From Gordonia jinghuaiqii (lineage in GTDB: Bacteria > Actinomycetota > Actinomycetes > Mycobacteriales > Mycobacteriaceae): a stretch of DNA of 64,000 nucleotides. Under the pieces are notes generated by a model, which saw only the letters and a list, made by a program, of their open reading frames with translations, had not been told where the DNA came from and did no database searches. The position numbers were made by a program, and so were the translations under genes. The stretch spans positions 4,650,001-4,714,000 of the forward strand of contig NZ_CP059491.1 of assembly GCF_014041935.1 (NCBI RefSeq), given 5' to 3'. Positions 43,875 through 52,987 of the stretch are shown here, in pieces. Numbering within the stretch: the first letter of the stretch is position 1; every line of letters begins with the position of its first letter.

Positions 43875-46493
43875 TCAGGAGTCCGAACCATCCTGACCCC
43901 GAGAGTCTTTGAGCAGGAGTGCGGCGAGGCCGGCGCGGTCGTTCACGTCGAGCTTGGCGTACGCCCGCAACAGATGTCCTTCGACGGTGCGCACCGAGAC
44001 GGTGAGCCGTTGCGCGATCTCCTTGTTGGACAGGCCCGCTGCGGCCAGGTTCGCGATCTCGCGTTCGCGTGAGGTGATCGGCAGGGGTTGCGCCGCGGAG
44101 ACGAGGGCAGGTGTGCGCAGTCCGCCGCACTGCGAGGCCAGCCGGTTGGCCACCGCGGCCGAGGCGACCGTCGCCGACCGTTTACCTGCCGCGTCGTGCA
44201 GGACACTTGCCTGTGCCGCCGCATCGGCGGCCGACAGCCGCACCCCGCATTCCTCGAAATCGGCTGAGCACAGGTCGAGTTCGACGGCATCGCCATCTCG
44301 CAGCGCCGCGGCGTGGCGCGCATAGATGTCCGAGAGCGGGCCGTCGACGACGAGGGACAACTCGGCGAGCCGCTCCGCGACGCCGGTGTCCCCGAAGCGC
44401 GCGGCGGTGTGCAGCGCCTCGGCCTCGATCGCGAACTGCGCGGTTTCCCGCGCGTCCCCGGCGGCTCGATGGGCGAGTTCGACGGCAGGGGTGATCGTGC
44501 CGGCGGAGGCCACCTGCCAGGCTTCGGCGATCGAGAGCATCGGCCCGAAGACCGCCACATGTTTCCCGGACTTACTCTGCGCCTTGGCCAATGCCTCCGC
44601 GGCGCGATCGGACAACCCGAGTGCGCTGAGGGCCTGGACCAGGAATATGTGGGCCGGGAAGTTCCATGACTCGGAGAACTGTCCACTGTCGAGGATGGCC
44701 AGCGTCTGCTCCATGCGGCGGATGACCGTCGCGCACGATCCGCGCGCGAGTTCCACGGCCGCGACCAGGACCCCGGACATGGCCCACCCGAGATACTGGG
44801 CGGTCTGCGCCGCGGTCGCCAGGCGGTCGGCGGCAGCTGCCGCGTCGTCGAGCCGGCCGGTGAGCGTGAGGGCCAGTGTCTCGCCGAACCCGGTGGGAAA
44901 CCGCAGCAATCCGTCGACCTCGACCTCGCGCGCGTGTGCTGCCAGCACGCTGACCTCGCCACCCCGGCCCGCGACCGCACGTGCGAGGCTCCCGCCGAAG
45001 ACCGCCCACTCGACCGCCCAGGGCAACGACGTCTTCTCGTCGAAGATGTTGTTGGAGAGAGCGATCGCCTCGTCGACGCGGTTCTCGAAGAGAGCACAGG
45101 CCGACGCCATCCCGGTGACGATGGGCCTCAGACCCGGATCGGTGACCCGCTCGCCGACGAGCCGAAGGAACTCTTCGGCGCGGTCCGCGTCGCCCAGCGC
45201 CCAGAACGTGTTGCCGATGATGAGCGTTCCCCACCGCACGAGTTGCACCTCGTCGAGATCGTCCGGGGAGAACCGCGACAAGATCTCCTCGGCCTCGTCG
45301 GGGTGGCTCTGCCACATCAGCGCTCGCGCAAGGAGTTCTGCCTCGTCCAGGCCACCACCCTCGGCCAGTGCGGCGCGGGCGAACCGCTCCCCCAGGGCAG
45401 TCTGTGCCAGGTTCAGCGCGTCACGGGCCGCGGTGCGCACCAGTGCGAGGTCGATCTCGACGTCGCTCTCGATGGCGAGGTCGGCGAGCCGAATCCGTTC
45501 GGCAGGCGTGCGCGTCGGACGTGACCGGAGTGCTTCGACGAGCCGTCCGCGGAGTCGCCGGGACGACAGCTGCCCGAGTCGCCCGCGGATGACCTCGCCG
45601 AACAACGGGTGGTGGAATGCGACGTCGAGGCGGCGGCCGTCGCGTGTGATGCGGACCAGGCCGGCGATCTCGGCTTGCTCGACCGCCTCCTCGCCGGCGA
45701 GTTCGGCGAGGACATCGATGTCGAGCGGTTCGCACAGGCTCAGGTACTTGAGAGCATCGAGCACCGAGGCGTCGAGCTGTTCGATGCGTCCCTCGAGCAA
45801 CGACGCGAGCTCCGAGGTGATCGCGGCGCGCCCGCGTAACTGCCAGACCCCGTTGACCTGTCGCAACGTGTTGGCCTGCCGGGCGCCGTCGACCAGGTGC
45901 CGCAGGAACAGCGCGTTGCCGCCCGAGGCGTCCCACATCAGAGTGGCCGAATGCTCCTCGAGCTGGCCGCCGAGTACCGACTCGATGAGATCGACGCTCT
46001 GGTCTCTGGTGAACGGCGACAACGTGATCCGGGTGAGATGGTGGTCCTTCCACAACGACGTCACGGCATCGGGGACCGTTTCGCCGCTGCGGACGGTCGC
46101 CACGATGTGCACCGCGCGATCGATCGCGAGTTGATGCAGCAGAGTGGCCGAGAGCTCGTCGAGCAGGTGAGCGTCGTCGACGCCGATGACCACGTCGCCG
46201 GCGGCGAGCAGTGATTCGCGGGCCGCGGCCAGGTAGGTGACCGGATCACTCGACGTCGCCGGGCCGACGAGGTGGGCGAACACCCCGAGCGGAATCGAGC
46301 GCGCGGATTCCGTGCCGGCCACCCAGCGCACACCGGTGGGCAGTTCGGCGGTGACATGTCGGGCGAGCGTCGTCTTGCCGACTCCCGAATCGCCGGTCAG
46401 GACAACACCACAACCACTCGTCTGACCACTGAGGGCGGCCTGGATCGTGCGGAACTCCCGCTCGCGCTCGACAAGCGGCCAATTCGTGGACAT
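43875..46493 (-). CDS. Large AAA-ATPase LuxR-family (LAL-like) regulator
   Basis: 872 residues from ATG 46493. An N-terminal STAND/AAA ATPase has Walker A LTGDSGVGKTTLARH (about residue 35) and Walker B VVIGVDDAHLLDEL (about residue 115). A long helical, TPR-like middle follows. The C-terminal LuxR HTH is ITSREREIANLAAAGLSNKE, then QRLTVSVRTVEGHLLRAYAK. Such regulators sense a metabolite or partner through the ATPase module and activate transcription. It lies downstream of a two-gene ABC transporter on the same strand, separated by 78 bp. Confidence 0.9.
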   Translation of the reverse strand: MSTNWPLVEREREFRTIQAALSGQTSGCGVVLTGDSGVGKTTLARHVTAELPTGVRWVAGTESARSIPLGVFAHLVGPATSSDPVTYLAAARESLLAAGDVVIGVDDAHLLDELSATLLHQLAIDRAVHIVATVRSGETVPDAVTSLWKDHHLTRITLSPFTRDQSVDLIESVLGGQLEEHSATLMWDASGGNALFLRHLVDGARQANTLRQVNGVWQLRGRAAITSELASLLEGRIEQLDASVLDALKYLSLCEPLDIDVLAELAGEEAVEQAEIAGLVRITRDGRRLDVAFHHPLFGEVIRGRLGQLSSRRLRGRLVEALRSRPTRTPAERIRLADLAIESDVEIDLALVRTAARDALNLAQTALGERFARAALAEGGGLDEAELLARALMWQSHPDEAEEILSRFSPDDLDEVQLVRWGTLIIGNTFWALGDADRAEEFLRLVGERVTDPGLRPIVTGMASACALFENRVDEAIALSNNIFDEKTSLPWAVEWAVFGGSLARAVAGRGGEVSVLAAHAREVEVDGLLRFPTGFGETLALTLTGRLDDAAAAADRLATAAQTAQYLGWAMSGVLVAAVELARGSCATVIRRMEQTLAILDSGQFSESWNFPAHIFLVQALSALGLSDRAAEALAKAQSKSGKHVAVFGPMLSIAEAWQVASAGTITPAVELAHRAAGDARETAQFAIEAEALHTAARFGDTGVAERLAELSLVVDGPLSDIYARHAAALRDGDAVELDLCSADFEECGVRLSAADAAAQASVLHDAAGKRSATVASAAVANRLASQCGGLRTPALVSAAQPLPITSREREIANLAAAGLSNKEIAQRLTVSVRTVEGHLLRAYAKLDVNDRAGLAALLLKDSRGQDGSDS

Positions 46494-46571
46494 ATCCGGG
46501 GATTTTAGTCTGCTGAGGCGCCACCGCGGGCGTCGCCGACGGACCAATATGTGTCGGACAGGCCTACCGAA

Positions 46572-47318
46572 CTACGCATCCCGGGCATCGGTGACCACCG
46601 CGGCGACCACGAGGAGCACAACGGTGAACACCGCGAAGTAGAGCAACGATCCGTAGGCGTTCCAGTGGAAGGAGTCGTCACCACCGGCGAGAAAGTTCCA
46701 GCCGTTGAGGAACGGCAGGAACGGCGCGATGTGCTCGCCCACGCGAGGCAGCACCGAGACGATGCGTTCGAGCGCCAGCATCCAGACGAGCACGATCGCG
46801 ACGGCCCCGGCCGAATGTCGCACGAGGGCACCCACGGCCAGACCGACCAGTGCGCACAGCATCGCGAAAACCGGGGTGCCCCACAGGTGTCGGGCGGTTT
46901 CCGGACCACCCAGTGCCATACCGTGTCCCGCGAGTGCCTGTGCGAGAACCACACCGACCAGCGCGACGACCGCGGTGACGACCAGGGCGAGTCCGCCGAA
47001 GACCACCGCTTTCGCGATCAGCACCGACGGCCGCCCGGGTACGGCGGCGAAGGTGGGACGGATCGTGCCGAAGCGATATTCGCTGGTGATCCCGAGGACG
47101 GCCATGATGGCGAGTACCGCCACCCCGAACTGGTCGAGTCCGATCAGAAAATCGTCGGTGAGACTGTCGATCTCACCGGGTTCGCCGTGCCCGCCACTCA
47201 GAAGGGCACCCAGCAGCGCGGCGAAGCCCACCCCGAGGACGAACACGACGCCCAGACACCAGTACGGCGACCGGGTACTGGCGAGTTTGATGCGTTCGGC
47301 GTTGACGGCGGCGATCAT
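46572..47318 (-). CDS. ABC transporter permease (ABC-2 type)
   Basis: A 248-residue six-helix permease. It starts MIAAVNAERIKLASTRSPYW, a typical amphipathic lead-in of ABC-2 permeases, then has helices such as LGVVFVLGVGFAALLGALL and VAVLAIMAVLGITSEYRF. SEYRFGTIRPTFAAVPGRPS is the coupling-loop signature of bacitracin/lantibiotic-export-like permeases. Its ATG overlaps the ATPase stop by 4 nt, so the two form one exporter. Confidence 0.86.
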   Translation of the reverse strand: MIAAVNAERIKLASTRSPYWCLGVVFVLGVGFAALLGALLSGGHGEPGEIDSLTDDFLIGLDQFGVAVLAIMAVLGITSEYRFGTIRPTFAAVPGRPSVLIAKAVVFGGLALVVTAVVALVGVVLAQALAGHGMALGGPETARHLWGTPVFAMLCALVGLAVGALVRHSAGAVAIVLVWMLALERIVSVLPRVGEHIAPFLPFLNGWNFLAGGDDSFHWNAYGSLLYFAVFTVVLLVVAAVVTDARDA

Positions 47319-48328
47319 CGGCGCTCTCCCCCGGTTCGCACCGGTCCGGGCTGGGCTGCCGCGGACTGGGCTGGCGCGGACCGGGCCACCGCGGGTTGCC
47401 CTCCGCCGGCCGGGTTTCCGCCGTGATAGTCGACGGCATGTGCGGTCATCGACATGAACACCTCTTCCAGGGAGGCCGACTCGGCGGTGAGTTCGTGCAG
47501 AGCGACACCTGCGGCGGCTGCCACGTCGCCGACCTGATCTGTCGTCGCATCGGGCACCCGCATCACCGGACGCCCCTGTGGATCCGGGTCGCCGGGAGCG
47601 GGATTCAGCCCGGCCGCGACGAGCGCGGTGTGCAGCACCTCGAGCTGCGGGCCGCGCACGCGCACCGAGTGCCGCGCCCGGCCGGTGAACTCGGTGACCG
47701 AGCAGTCGGCGATCAGGCGTCCCCGGCCGATGACCACGAGATGGTCAGCGGTCAGCGACATCTCGGTGAGCAGGTGGCTGGACACGAGAACGGTGCGGCC
47801 CTGGGCGGCGAGGTCGCGCATGAAGCCGCGAATCCAGACGATGCCCTCGGGGTCGAGGCCGTTGACCGGCTCGTCGAACAGCAGGGTGTGCGGGTCGCCG
47901 AGGAGCGCGCCGGCCAGCCCGAGACGCTGCGACATCCCGAGCGAGAACCCGCCGGCACGCTTCTTGGCCACCGCCGACAAGCCGACGGTCTCGAGCACTT
48001 CGTCGACTCGGGCGACGGGGATCTGGTTGCTGGCAGCCAACCAGCGGAGATGGGAGCGCGCGCTGCGATTCGGGTGGACCCAGCGGGCGTCGAGCAGCGC
48101 ACCCACCTGACGGAGAGGATGGTCGAGGTCCCGGTAGCGCCGGCCGTTGACCGTGGCCGATCCCGACGTCGGACGGTCGAGGCCGAGCATCATTCTCATC
48201 GTTGTCGATTTACCCGCCCCGTTGGGCCCGAGGAATCCGGTCACACAACCCGGCCCCACCTCGAAGGTGAGGTTGTCGACGGCGCGATGACCGCCGAAGT
48301 CCTTCGTCAGATTCTCTACCCGCAGCAC
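47315..48328 (-). CDS. ABC transporter ATP-binding protein (ABC-2 exporter type)
   Basis: 337 residues from GTG 48328, where the domain begins (LRVENLTKDFGGHRAV). Walker A is GPNGAGKSTT (about residue 36), the signature is FSLGMSQRLGLAGAL, Walker B is TLLFDEPVNGLDPEG and the switch His is VSSHLLTEM. The FSLGMSQR signature marks the drug/antibiotic-export branch. A ~120-residue C-terminal region with a DATTDQVGDVAAAAGV motif precedes a Pro/Gln/Ala tail. It forms a two-gene exporter with the overlapping permease. Confidence 0.9.
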   Translation of the reverse strand: MLRVENLTKDFGGHRAVDNLTFEVGPGCVTGFLGPNGAGKSTTMRMMLGLDRPTSGSATVNGRRYRDLDHPLRQVGALLDARWVHPNRSARSHLRWLAASNQIPVARVDEVLETVGLSAVAKKRAGGFSLGMSQRLGLAGALLGDPHTLLFDEPVNGLDPEGIVWIRGFMRDLAAQGRTVLVSSHLLTEMSLTADHLVVIGRGRLIADCSVTEFTGRARHSVRVRGPQLEVLHTALVAAGLNPAPGDPDPQGRPVMRVPDATTDQVGDVAAAAGVALHELTAESASLEEVFMSMTAHAVDYHGGNPAGGGQPAVARSAPAQSAAAQPGPVRTGGERR

Positions 48329-48368
48329 GCCTCGACCATAGCCGTCGATCGTCGATGGGCCCGGTGTG

Positions 48369-49388
<1,020 letters not shown>

Positions 49389-49392
<4 letters not shown>

Positions 49393-50471
49393 CGGTCTTC
49401 TCCTTCCAGAATGGACAGAACAGTCTCCGCGGTCCCGGGCGCGAGCACGATGCCGTTGCGGCCGTGTCCGGTCGCGACCACCGTCCGCGCGTCGACGCGT
49501 CTCACGACGGGCAGTCCGTCGGCCGTGCAGGGTCGCAGACCGGCGGCGACCTCGGTCAGCTCGTAGGTGCGCAGACCGGGCATGACCTCGATCGCGTCAG
49601 CCAGCAGGTCGGCGACGCCACCCGCCTGGGGTTGCCGGTCCGCACTCCCCTCGGGTTCGTATTGTGTTGCGCCGACCACGATTCCGTCGTTCCGGGGTAC
49701 CAGGTAGACCGCTCGGCCGTGCAGCCGCGCGCGGATGACGTGCTCGGGCGGCGGCACCGACCACCGGGTTCGGCGAAGTCGCAGGATCTCTCCCTTGGCC
49801 GCGTGCAGACGGGCGTCGGGCCACAGCGCGGGGGTCCCGAGGCCGGCCGCGAGCAGGACCTGGGTGTCGGGGCCGGCGAGGGCGTCGAGCTCGGCGCGGG
49901 AGTCGACACGGGCGTCGACCAGCTGCACCCCGGCCGCGGTGGCCGCCGACCGCAGGGTGCTCAGGAGCCGCCGGTTGTCGACCGACCACTCCCCCGCGGC
50001 TCGGTAACCCCCGACGAGACGCGAGCTCAACGACGGTTCGAGGGCGCGGATGTCGCGGGCGGTGACGGCCTCGAGCGTGGCGTCGGTCTGCGGCCGGCGT
50101 GCCCAGACGAAGTCCGCGAGATGCCGGAGGTATTCGGCGTCTGCCGCGGCTGCCGCGACGAACAGCGAATCCGTCGCCGTCACGACGCCGGGATCGCCGA
50201 GACGTGTGATCAGTGCCGGCCAGCGGCGGACCGAGTCCACCGACAGCGCGAGCGCCGCCTCCTCGCCGGGATGTCCCTCCCCGAGGGAACCGAGCATGCC
50301 CCCGGCGACCCACGACGCGCGCTCGGCGGCACCGGCGTCGAGCACGCGGACCTGCCAGCCGGCGTCGGCCGCGACGAGTGCGCAGGTCAGCCCGATGATT
50401 CCGCCGCCGACGACGATCAGGCCGCGGCCGGTAGAGCTGCCGACGGCAGGACGACGGTCGGGATGGCTCAC
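49389..50471 (-). CDS. thiO: Glycine oxidase
   Basis: A 360-residue FAD enzyme of the DAO family that turns glycine into iminoglycine for ThiG. The dinucleotide motif is [19 protein letters not shown] (about residues 20-38), the central region includes [11 protein letters not shown], and the C-terminal FAD clamp is [21 protein letters not shown] 50471 follows a TPP riboswitch. The RBS, GGAAGG about 9 nt upstream, lies in the riboswitch 3' end, so TPP can block translation directly. Confidence 0.95.
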
Positions 50472-50480
50472 GTGGAATCA

Positions 50481-50568
50481 CCTTCCTTCGCCGGAATGAC
50501 CCGGATCAGGTTCGACGGTCAGCGGAGGGGTCCCGCACTCTCAGCCCGGCCGACCCGGGCTCCCGTGT
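50481..50568 (-). promoter_or_regulatory. TPP (THI-box) riboswitch controlling thiO-thiS-thiG
   Basis: Read on the minus strand, the conserved THI-box pieces appear in order: a P1/P2 strand GGGTCGGCC, the CTGAGAG core (538-544 of the 50-kb block), GACC, GAACCTGATC, the GGGTCATTCCGG bulge region and the closing GCGAAGGAAGG. The 3' end overlaps the thiO RBS. TPP binding would therefore repress translation initiation, and possibly transcription. A -10-like TAGGGT lies just upstream, at 50586-50581. Confidence 0.95.
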
Positions 50569-50610
50569 GTTCGTACGATCACCCTACCTCCCGTCCGTGC
50601 GGCGGGCGGC

Positions 50611-50624
50611 TAGCCTTGGCGCCG
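50611..50624 (+). promoter_or_regulatory. Leaderless-type promoter of thiE
   Basis: TAGCCT at 50611-50616 fits the TANNNT -10 pattern and ends 7 bp before the GTG at 50624, the spacing of leaderless mycobacterial genes. No RBS precedes the GTG. The minus-strand -10 for thiO (50586-50581) is only 25 bp away, so the two promoters interleave. Confidence 0.5.
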
Positions 50625-51346
50625 TGACGACCCCGCCCCACGATTCCCGGTCCGCAGATTCCCGACTCCCTGAACACGGCGTGGGCGCCGACCGCCGTCG
50701 GCGCCTCGACTCGGCGCGGCTGTACCTGTGCACCGACGCCCGGCGCGAGCGGGGCGACCTGCTCGACTTCGTGGACGCCGCACTCGCGGGCGGCGTCGAC
50801 GTGGTGCAGCTGCGCGACAAGGGTTCGGCCGGTGAGCGGGAGTTCGGAACCCTCGAGGCGGGTGAGGAACTCGCGATCCTCGCCGGGATGCGGGAGGTCG
50901 CACAGGCGCACGGCGCGCTGCTGGCCGTCAACGACCGGGCCGACATCGCGGCCCTGTCCGGGGCGGACGTGCTCCACGTCGGCCAGGGGGACCTTCCGCC
51001 GCGGGCCGCCCGGCGGGTCGTCGGGCCCGATGTCGTTCTCGGATTGTCGACGCACGACCCCGCTCAGGCCGCCGCCGCCAACGCCGACCCCGACGTCGAC
51101 TACTTCTGCGTCGGACCGTGCTGGACGACGCCGACCAAGCCGGGGCGCGCCGCCGCCGGCCTCGATCTCGTGACCTCCACTGCCGCGGCGCAACCCACGA
51201 AACCATGGTTCGCCATCGGCGGGATCGATGCCGCGCGCGTACCCGAGGTCACCGTCCGAGGCGCACGGCGCATCGTCGTGGTCCGTGCGATCACCGCGGC
51301 CGACGATCCCGCGGCCGCCGCCCGGGAGCTCCTCGGCCGGCTGTAG
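50624..51346 (+). CDS. thiE: Thiamine-phosphate synthase
   Basis: A 240-residue TIM barrel joining HMP-PP with thiazole phosphate to give thiamine phosphate. Motifs: VVQLRDKGS (pyrophosphate Lys), [45 protein letters not shown] and [11 protein letters not shown] 50624 is chosen; 19 upstream codons are open but would overlap the riboswitch. It is divergent from thiOSG, as in M. tuberculosis. Unlike thiO it has no riboswitch and appears leaderless. Confidence 0.94.
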   Translation: MTTPPHDSRSADSRLPEHGVGADRRRRLDSARLYLCTDARRERGDLLDFVDAALAGGVDVVQLRDKGSAGEREFGTLEAGEELAILAGMREVAQAHGALLAVNDRADIAALSGADVLHVGQGDLPPRAARRVVGPDVVLGLSTHDPAQAAAANADPDVDYFCVGPCWTTPTKPGRAAAGLDLVTSTAAAQPTKPWFAIGGIDAARVPEVTVRGARRIVVVRAITAADDPAAAARELLGRL

Positions 51347-51347
51347 G

Positions 51348-51423
51348 AAACCGCCCCTGGAAACCACCCCGGTCGGGTGGACCGGACACATATCGTCGTC
51401 GACGCCCCTCCTGAGGGCGGTTT
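51348..51423 (+). terminator. Nested inverted repeats after thiE
   Basis: AAACCGCCC (51348-51356) pairs with GGGCGGTTT (51415-51423). Inside lies a compact hairpin, CCACCC/GGGTGG (51364-51380). The outer pair begins 2 nt after the thiE stop and ends in TTT. This probably ends thiE transcription and insulates the downstream leader. Confidence 0.5.
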
Positions 51424-51474
51424 ACGGGGCCAGTTTTCGGCCGGGGCGGTCGGCGAGGGCGGTGCGGAAGTCGT

Positions 51475-51503
51475 TTGCCTGCGTTCGAGGCCGGGTCTAA
51501 GCT
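51475..51503 (+). promoter_or_regulatory. Promoter of the attenuator leader and LeuA-domain gene
   Basis: TTGCCT (51475-51480) and TAAGCT (51498-51503) are separated by an ideal 17 bp. The leader peptide ATG begins 10 bp after the -10, so the transcript would be almost leaderless. Confidence 0.6.
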
Positions 51504-51512
51504 GGACCGATC

Positions 51513-51560
51513 ATGTCGTACATCTCGAGCGCACTCGTAGCCCGCCGCAGCGGGGTCTGA
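51513..51560 (+). CDS. 15-residue leader peptide
   Basis: The short frame reads MSYISSALVARRSGV and then TGA. Its last five codons and stop lie on the 5' strand of the first of two competing hairpins (51545-51555), the geometry of a ribosome-sensing attenuator. Candidate sensed codons lie upstream of that strand: Ile ATC, Leu CTC, Val GTA. The peptide shows no run of one amino acid, so which residue is sensed is uncertain. Confidence 0.6.
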   Translation: MSYISSALVARRSGV

Positions 51561-51589
51561 ATCTGACCGACCCCCCGCTGCGGGTCGGT
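51545..51589 (+). promoter_or_regulatory. Attenuator: two mutually exclusive hairpins
   Basis: Hairpin A pairs CCGCAGCGGGG (51545-51555) with CCCCGCTGCGG (51573-51583), 11 perfect base pairs. Hairpin B pairs ACCGACCC (51566-51573) with GGGTCGGT (51582-51589), 8 perfect base pairs. They share 51573-51583, so only one can form. A ribosome at the leader stop covers the 5' strand of A, letting B form; early stalling frees it, so A forms instead. B is followed by a pyrimidine-rich stretch (TGCGCTCTCTC) but no T-run. Confidence 0.65.
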
Positions 51590-51638
51590 TGCGCTCTCTC
51601 GTCGGTCATCCTCTCTTCGACCGGAATCGACTCACGAG

Positions 51639-52175
51639 ATGCACACACGTCCTCAGTCCTCCCACTCCTGTTCGTGCGATGAGCACCGTTCACGGAATGA
51701 CGTCCGCGCCCAGCCCGCGAGCGACACCTTCGCCGCTCGCTTCGGCGGCCCGCTCCCGACGGGATTGCGCGAGGAGACCACCGGCATGACCTGGCAATCG
51801 TTCACCGACGCATACGCGTCGAGCGGCACGATCCGGCTGGGTTCGTGGTCGGTCGAACGGTGCAGGCAGGACCTGGTCGAATGCCGGGCGACCCTCGCGG
51901 TCGCCGACCGCATCATCTCGATGTCGGCCGTCGCAGCGGGCCCGGTCGGCGCGATGACGTCGATCCTGCACGGCATCGGCGCACCGGTGCAGATCGTCCG
52001 CCTGCACCAACGTGAGGTCGACGGCCTGATCACCACATTCCTGCTCTGCGAAAACGACGGCCGCCAGGCGTGGGCGATCGGCGAGGGCACGAGCGGCGAC
52101 GAGGCGAATGTCCACGCACTCATCGCCGGAGCCAACCGGCTCGACGCCGGCCGCGTCAGCTCATCTGCGCGCTGA
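51639..52175 (+). CDS. Stand-alone LeuA-type allosteric (LeuA_dimer-like) domain protein
   Basis: A 178-residue protein without the TIM-barrel catalytic domain of 2-isopropylmalate synthase. Residues ~40-175 follow the C-terminal leucine-binding regulatory domain pattern: GPVGAMTSILHGIGAPVQIV, a central strand VDGLITTFLLCENDG, and AWAIGEGTSGDEANVHALIAG then ANRL. A conserved-looking lead-in is FAARFGGPLPTGLREE. Only the ATG at 51639 lies in frame upstream of it. The attenuator-like leader 50 nt upstream fits control by amino-acid supply. It interrupts the thiE/mutT3 neighbourhood seen in M. tuberculosis. Function is unknown; a regulatory subunit or amino-acid sensor is possible. Confidence 0.68.
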   Translation: MHTRPQSSHSCSCDEHRSRNDVRAQPASDTFAARFGGPLPTGLREETTGMTWQSFTDAYASSGTIRLGSWSVERCRQDLVECRATLAVADRIISMSAVAAGPVGAMTSILHGIGAPVQIVRLHQREVDGLITTFLLCENDGRQAWAIGEGTSGDEANVHALIAGANRLDAGRVSSSAR

Positions 52176-52192
52176 GCACGCGGGCCGACGGG

Positions 52193-52690
52193 TCAGCCCT
52201 GGGGGTCGAGCATCGCGATGCGTGCCCGCAGCGTCGGCCAGGCCAGCCCGAACGCCGGATGCAGCGGGAGCTGGTCGACGCGCTGCTCGTCGACCCAGCG
52301 GAGCTCCGTCGACTCGAAGTTGGCGACGGTGCGCACCGGCTCGTCGGTCTCGGCGATCACCGTGGTGTAGGTCCAGCCGCCGGGGGACTCATGCGTGACG
52401 ACCGCGGCGACCACCCGGAGGTCGTCGCCGGTGATGCCCGCTTCCTCCTGGGCCTCACGGATCGCGGTGTCGATCGCGCCCTCATGCGAGTCGCGGGCTC
52501 CGCCGGGCAGCGCCCAGGTTCCGCCCTGGTGTGACCATGCGGCGCGATGCTGCAAGAGCACACCCGTCGAACCCTCGGGCAGCGGCGCCCGCAGGAGGAG
52601 CCCGGCCGCACCGTGGACACCCCAATACCGTGAGCCGTCGGGATCGATCACCCAACCGTCGCCGTCTCCGCGCACCACTCCTCCTCGCAC
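52193..52690 (-). CDS. mutT3: NUDIX hydrolase MutT3-like
   Basis: About 165 residues from a GTG at 52690; GTG 52678 or 52675 is also possible, with AGGAGGA just ahead. The Nudix box runs from the Gly of LPGGARDSHEG through AIREAQEEAGI (about residues 62-84). The N-terminal VRGDGDGWVIDPDGSRYWG and LLQHRAAWSHQGGTW match mycobacterial MutT3, which hydrolyses oxidised or non-canonical nucleotides. It is divergent from glnX, as in M. tuberculosis. The 297 bp to glnX hold no further gene that I can support. Confidence 0.88.
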   Translation of the reverse strand: MRGGVVRGDGDGWVIDPDGSRYWGVHGAAGLLLRAPLPEGSTGVLLQHRAAWSHQGGTWALPGGARDSHEGAIDTAIREAQEEAGITGDDLRVVAAVVTHESPGGWTYTTVIAETDEPVRTVANFESTELRWVDEQRVDQLPLHPAFGLAWPTLRARIAMLDPQG

Positions 52691-52987
52691 ACCCCGTCCC
52701 CGTCTGCCCCTGTGTCGGGTCGAGTGACGGGTTGGCTTCCACCGTAAGTGAGTGGCGCACGACCTGCCAGGAACACGGCAAACCACGAGGCGACACCGCG
52801 GCGCCGATGAACCCCGGAGGAACCCATACCTATGGCCTAGGCTGAAACACGCGCAACCCGGTGATCGATGACCCAGATGACACGACACCTGGCGTTGATC
52901 GCCCGGCCACGGAACTCCGGAACGTGCAACCGGTGACCGTAGAACTCCCACCGGAGACGATCCAGCGTTCGAGAAGGGATCAGGTAG

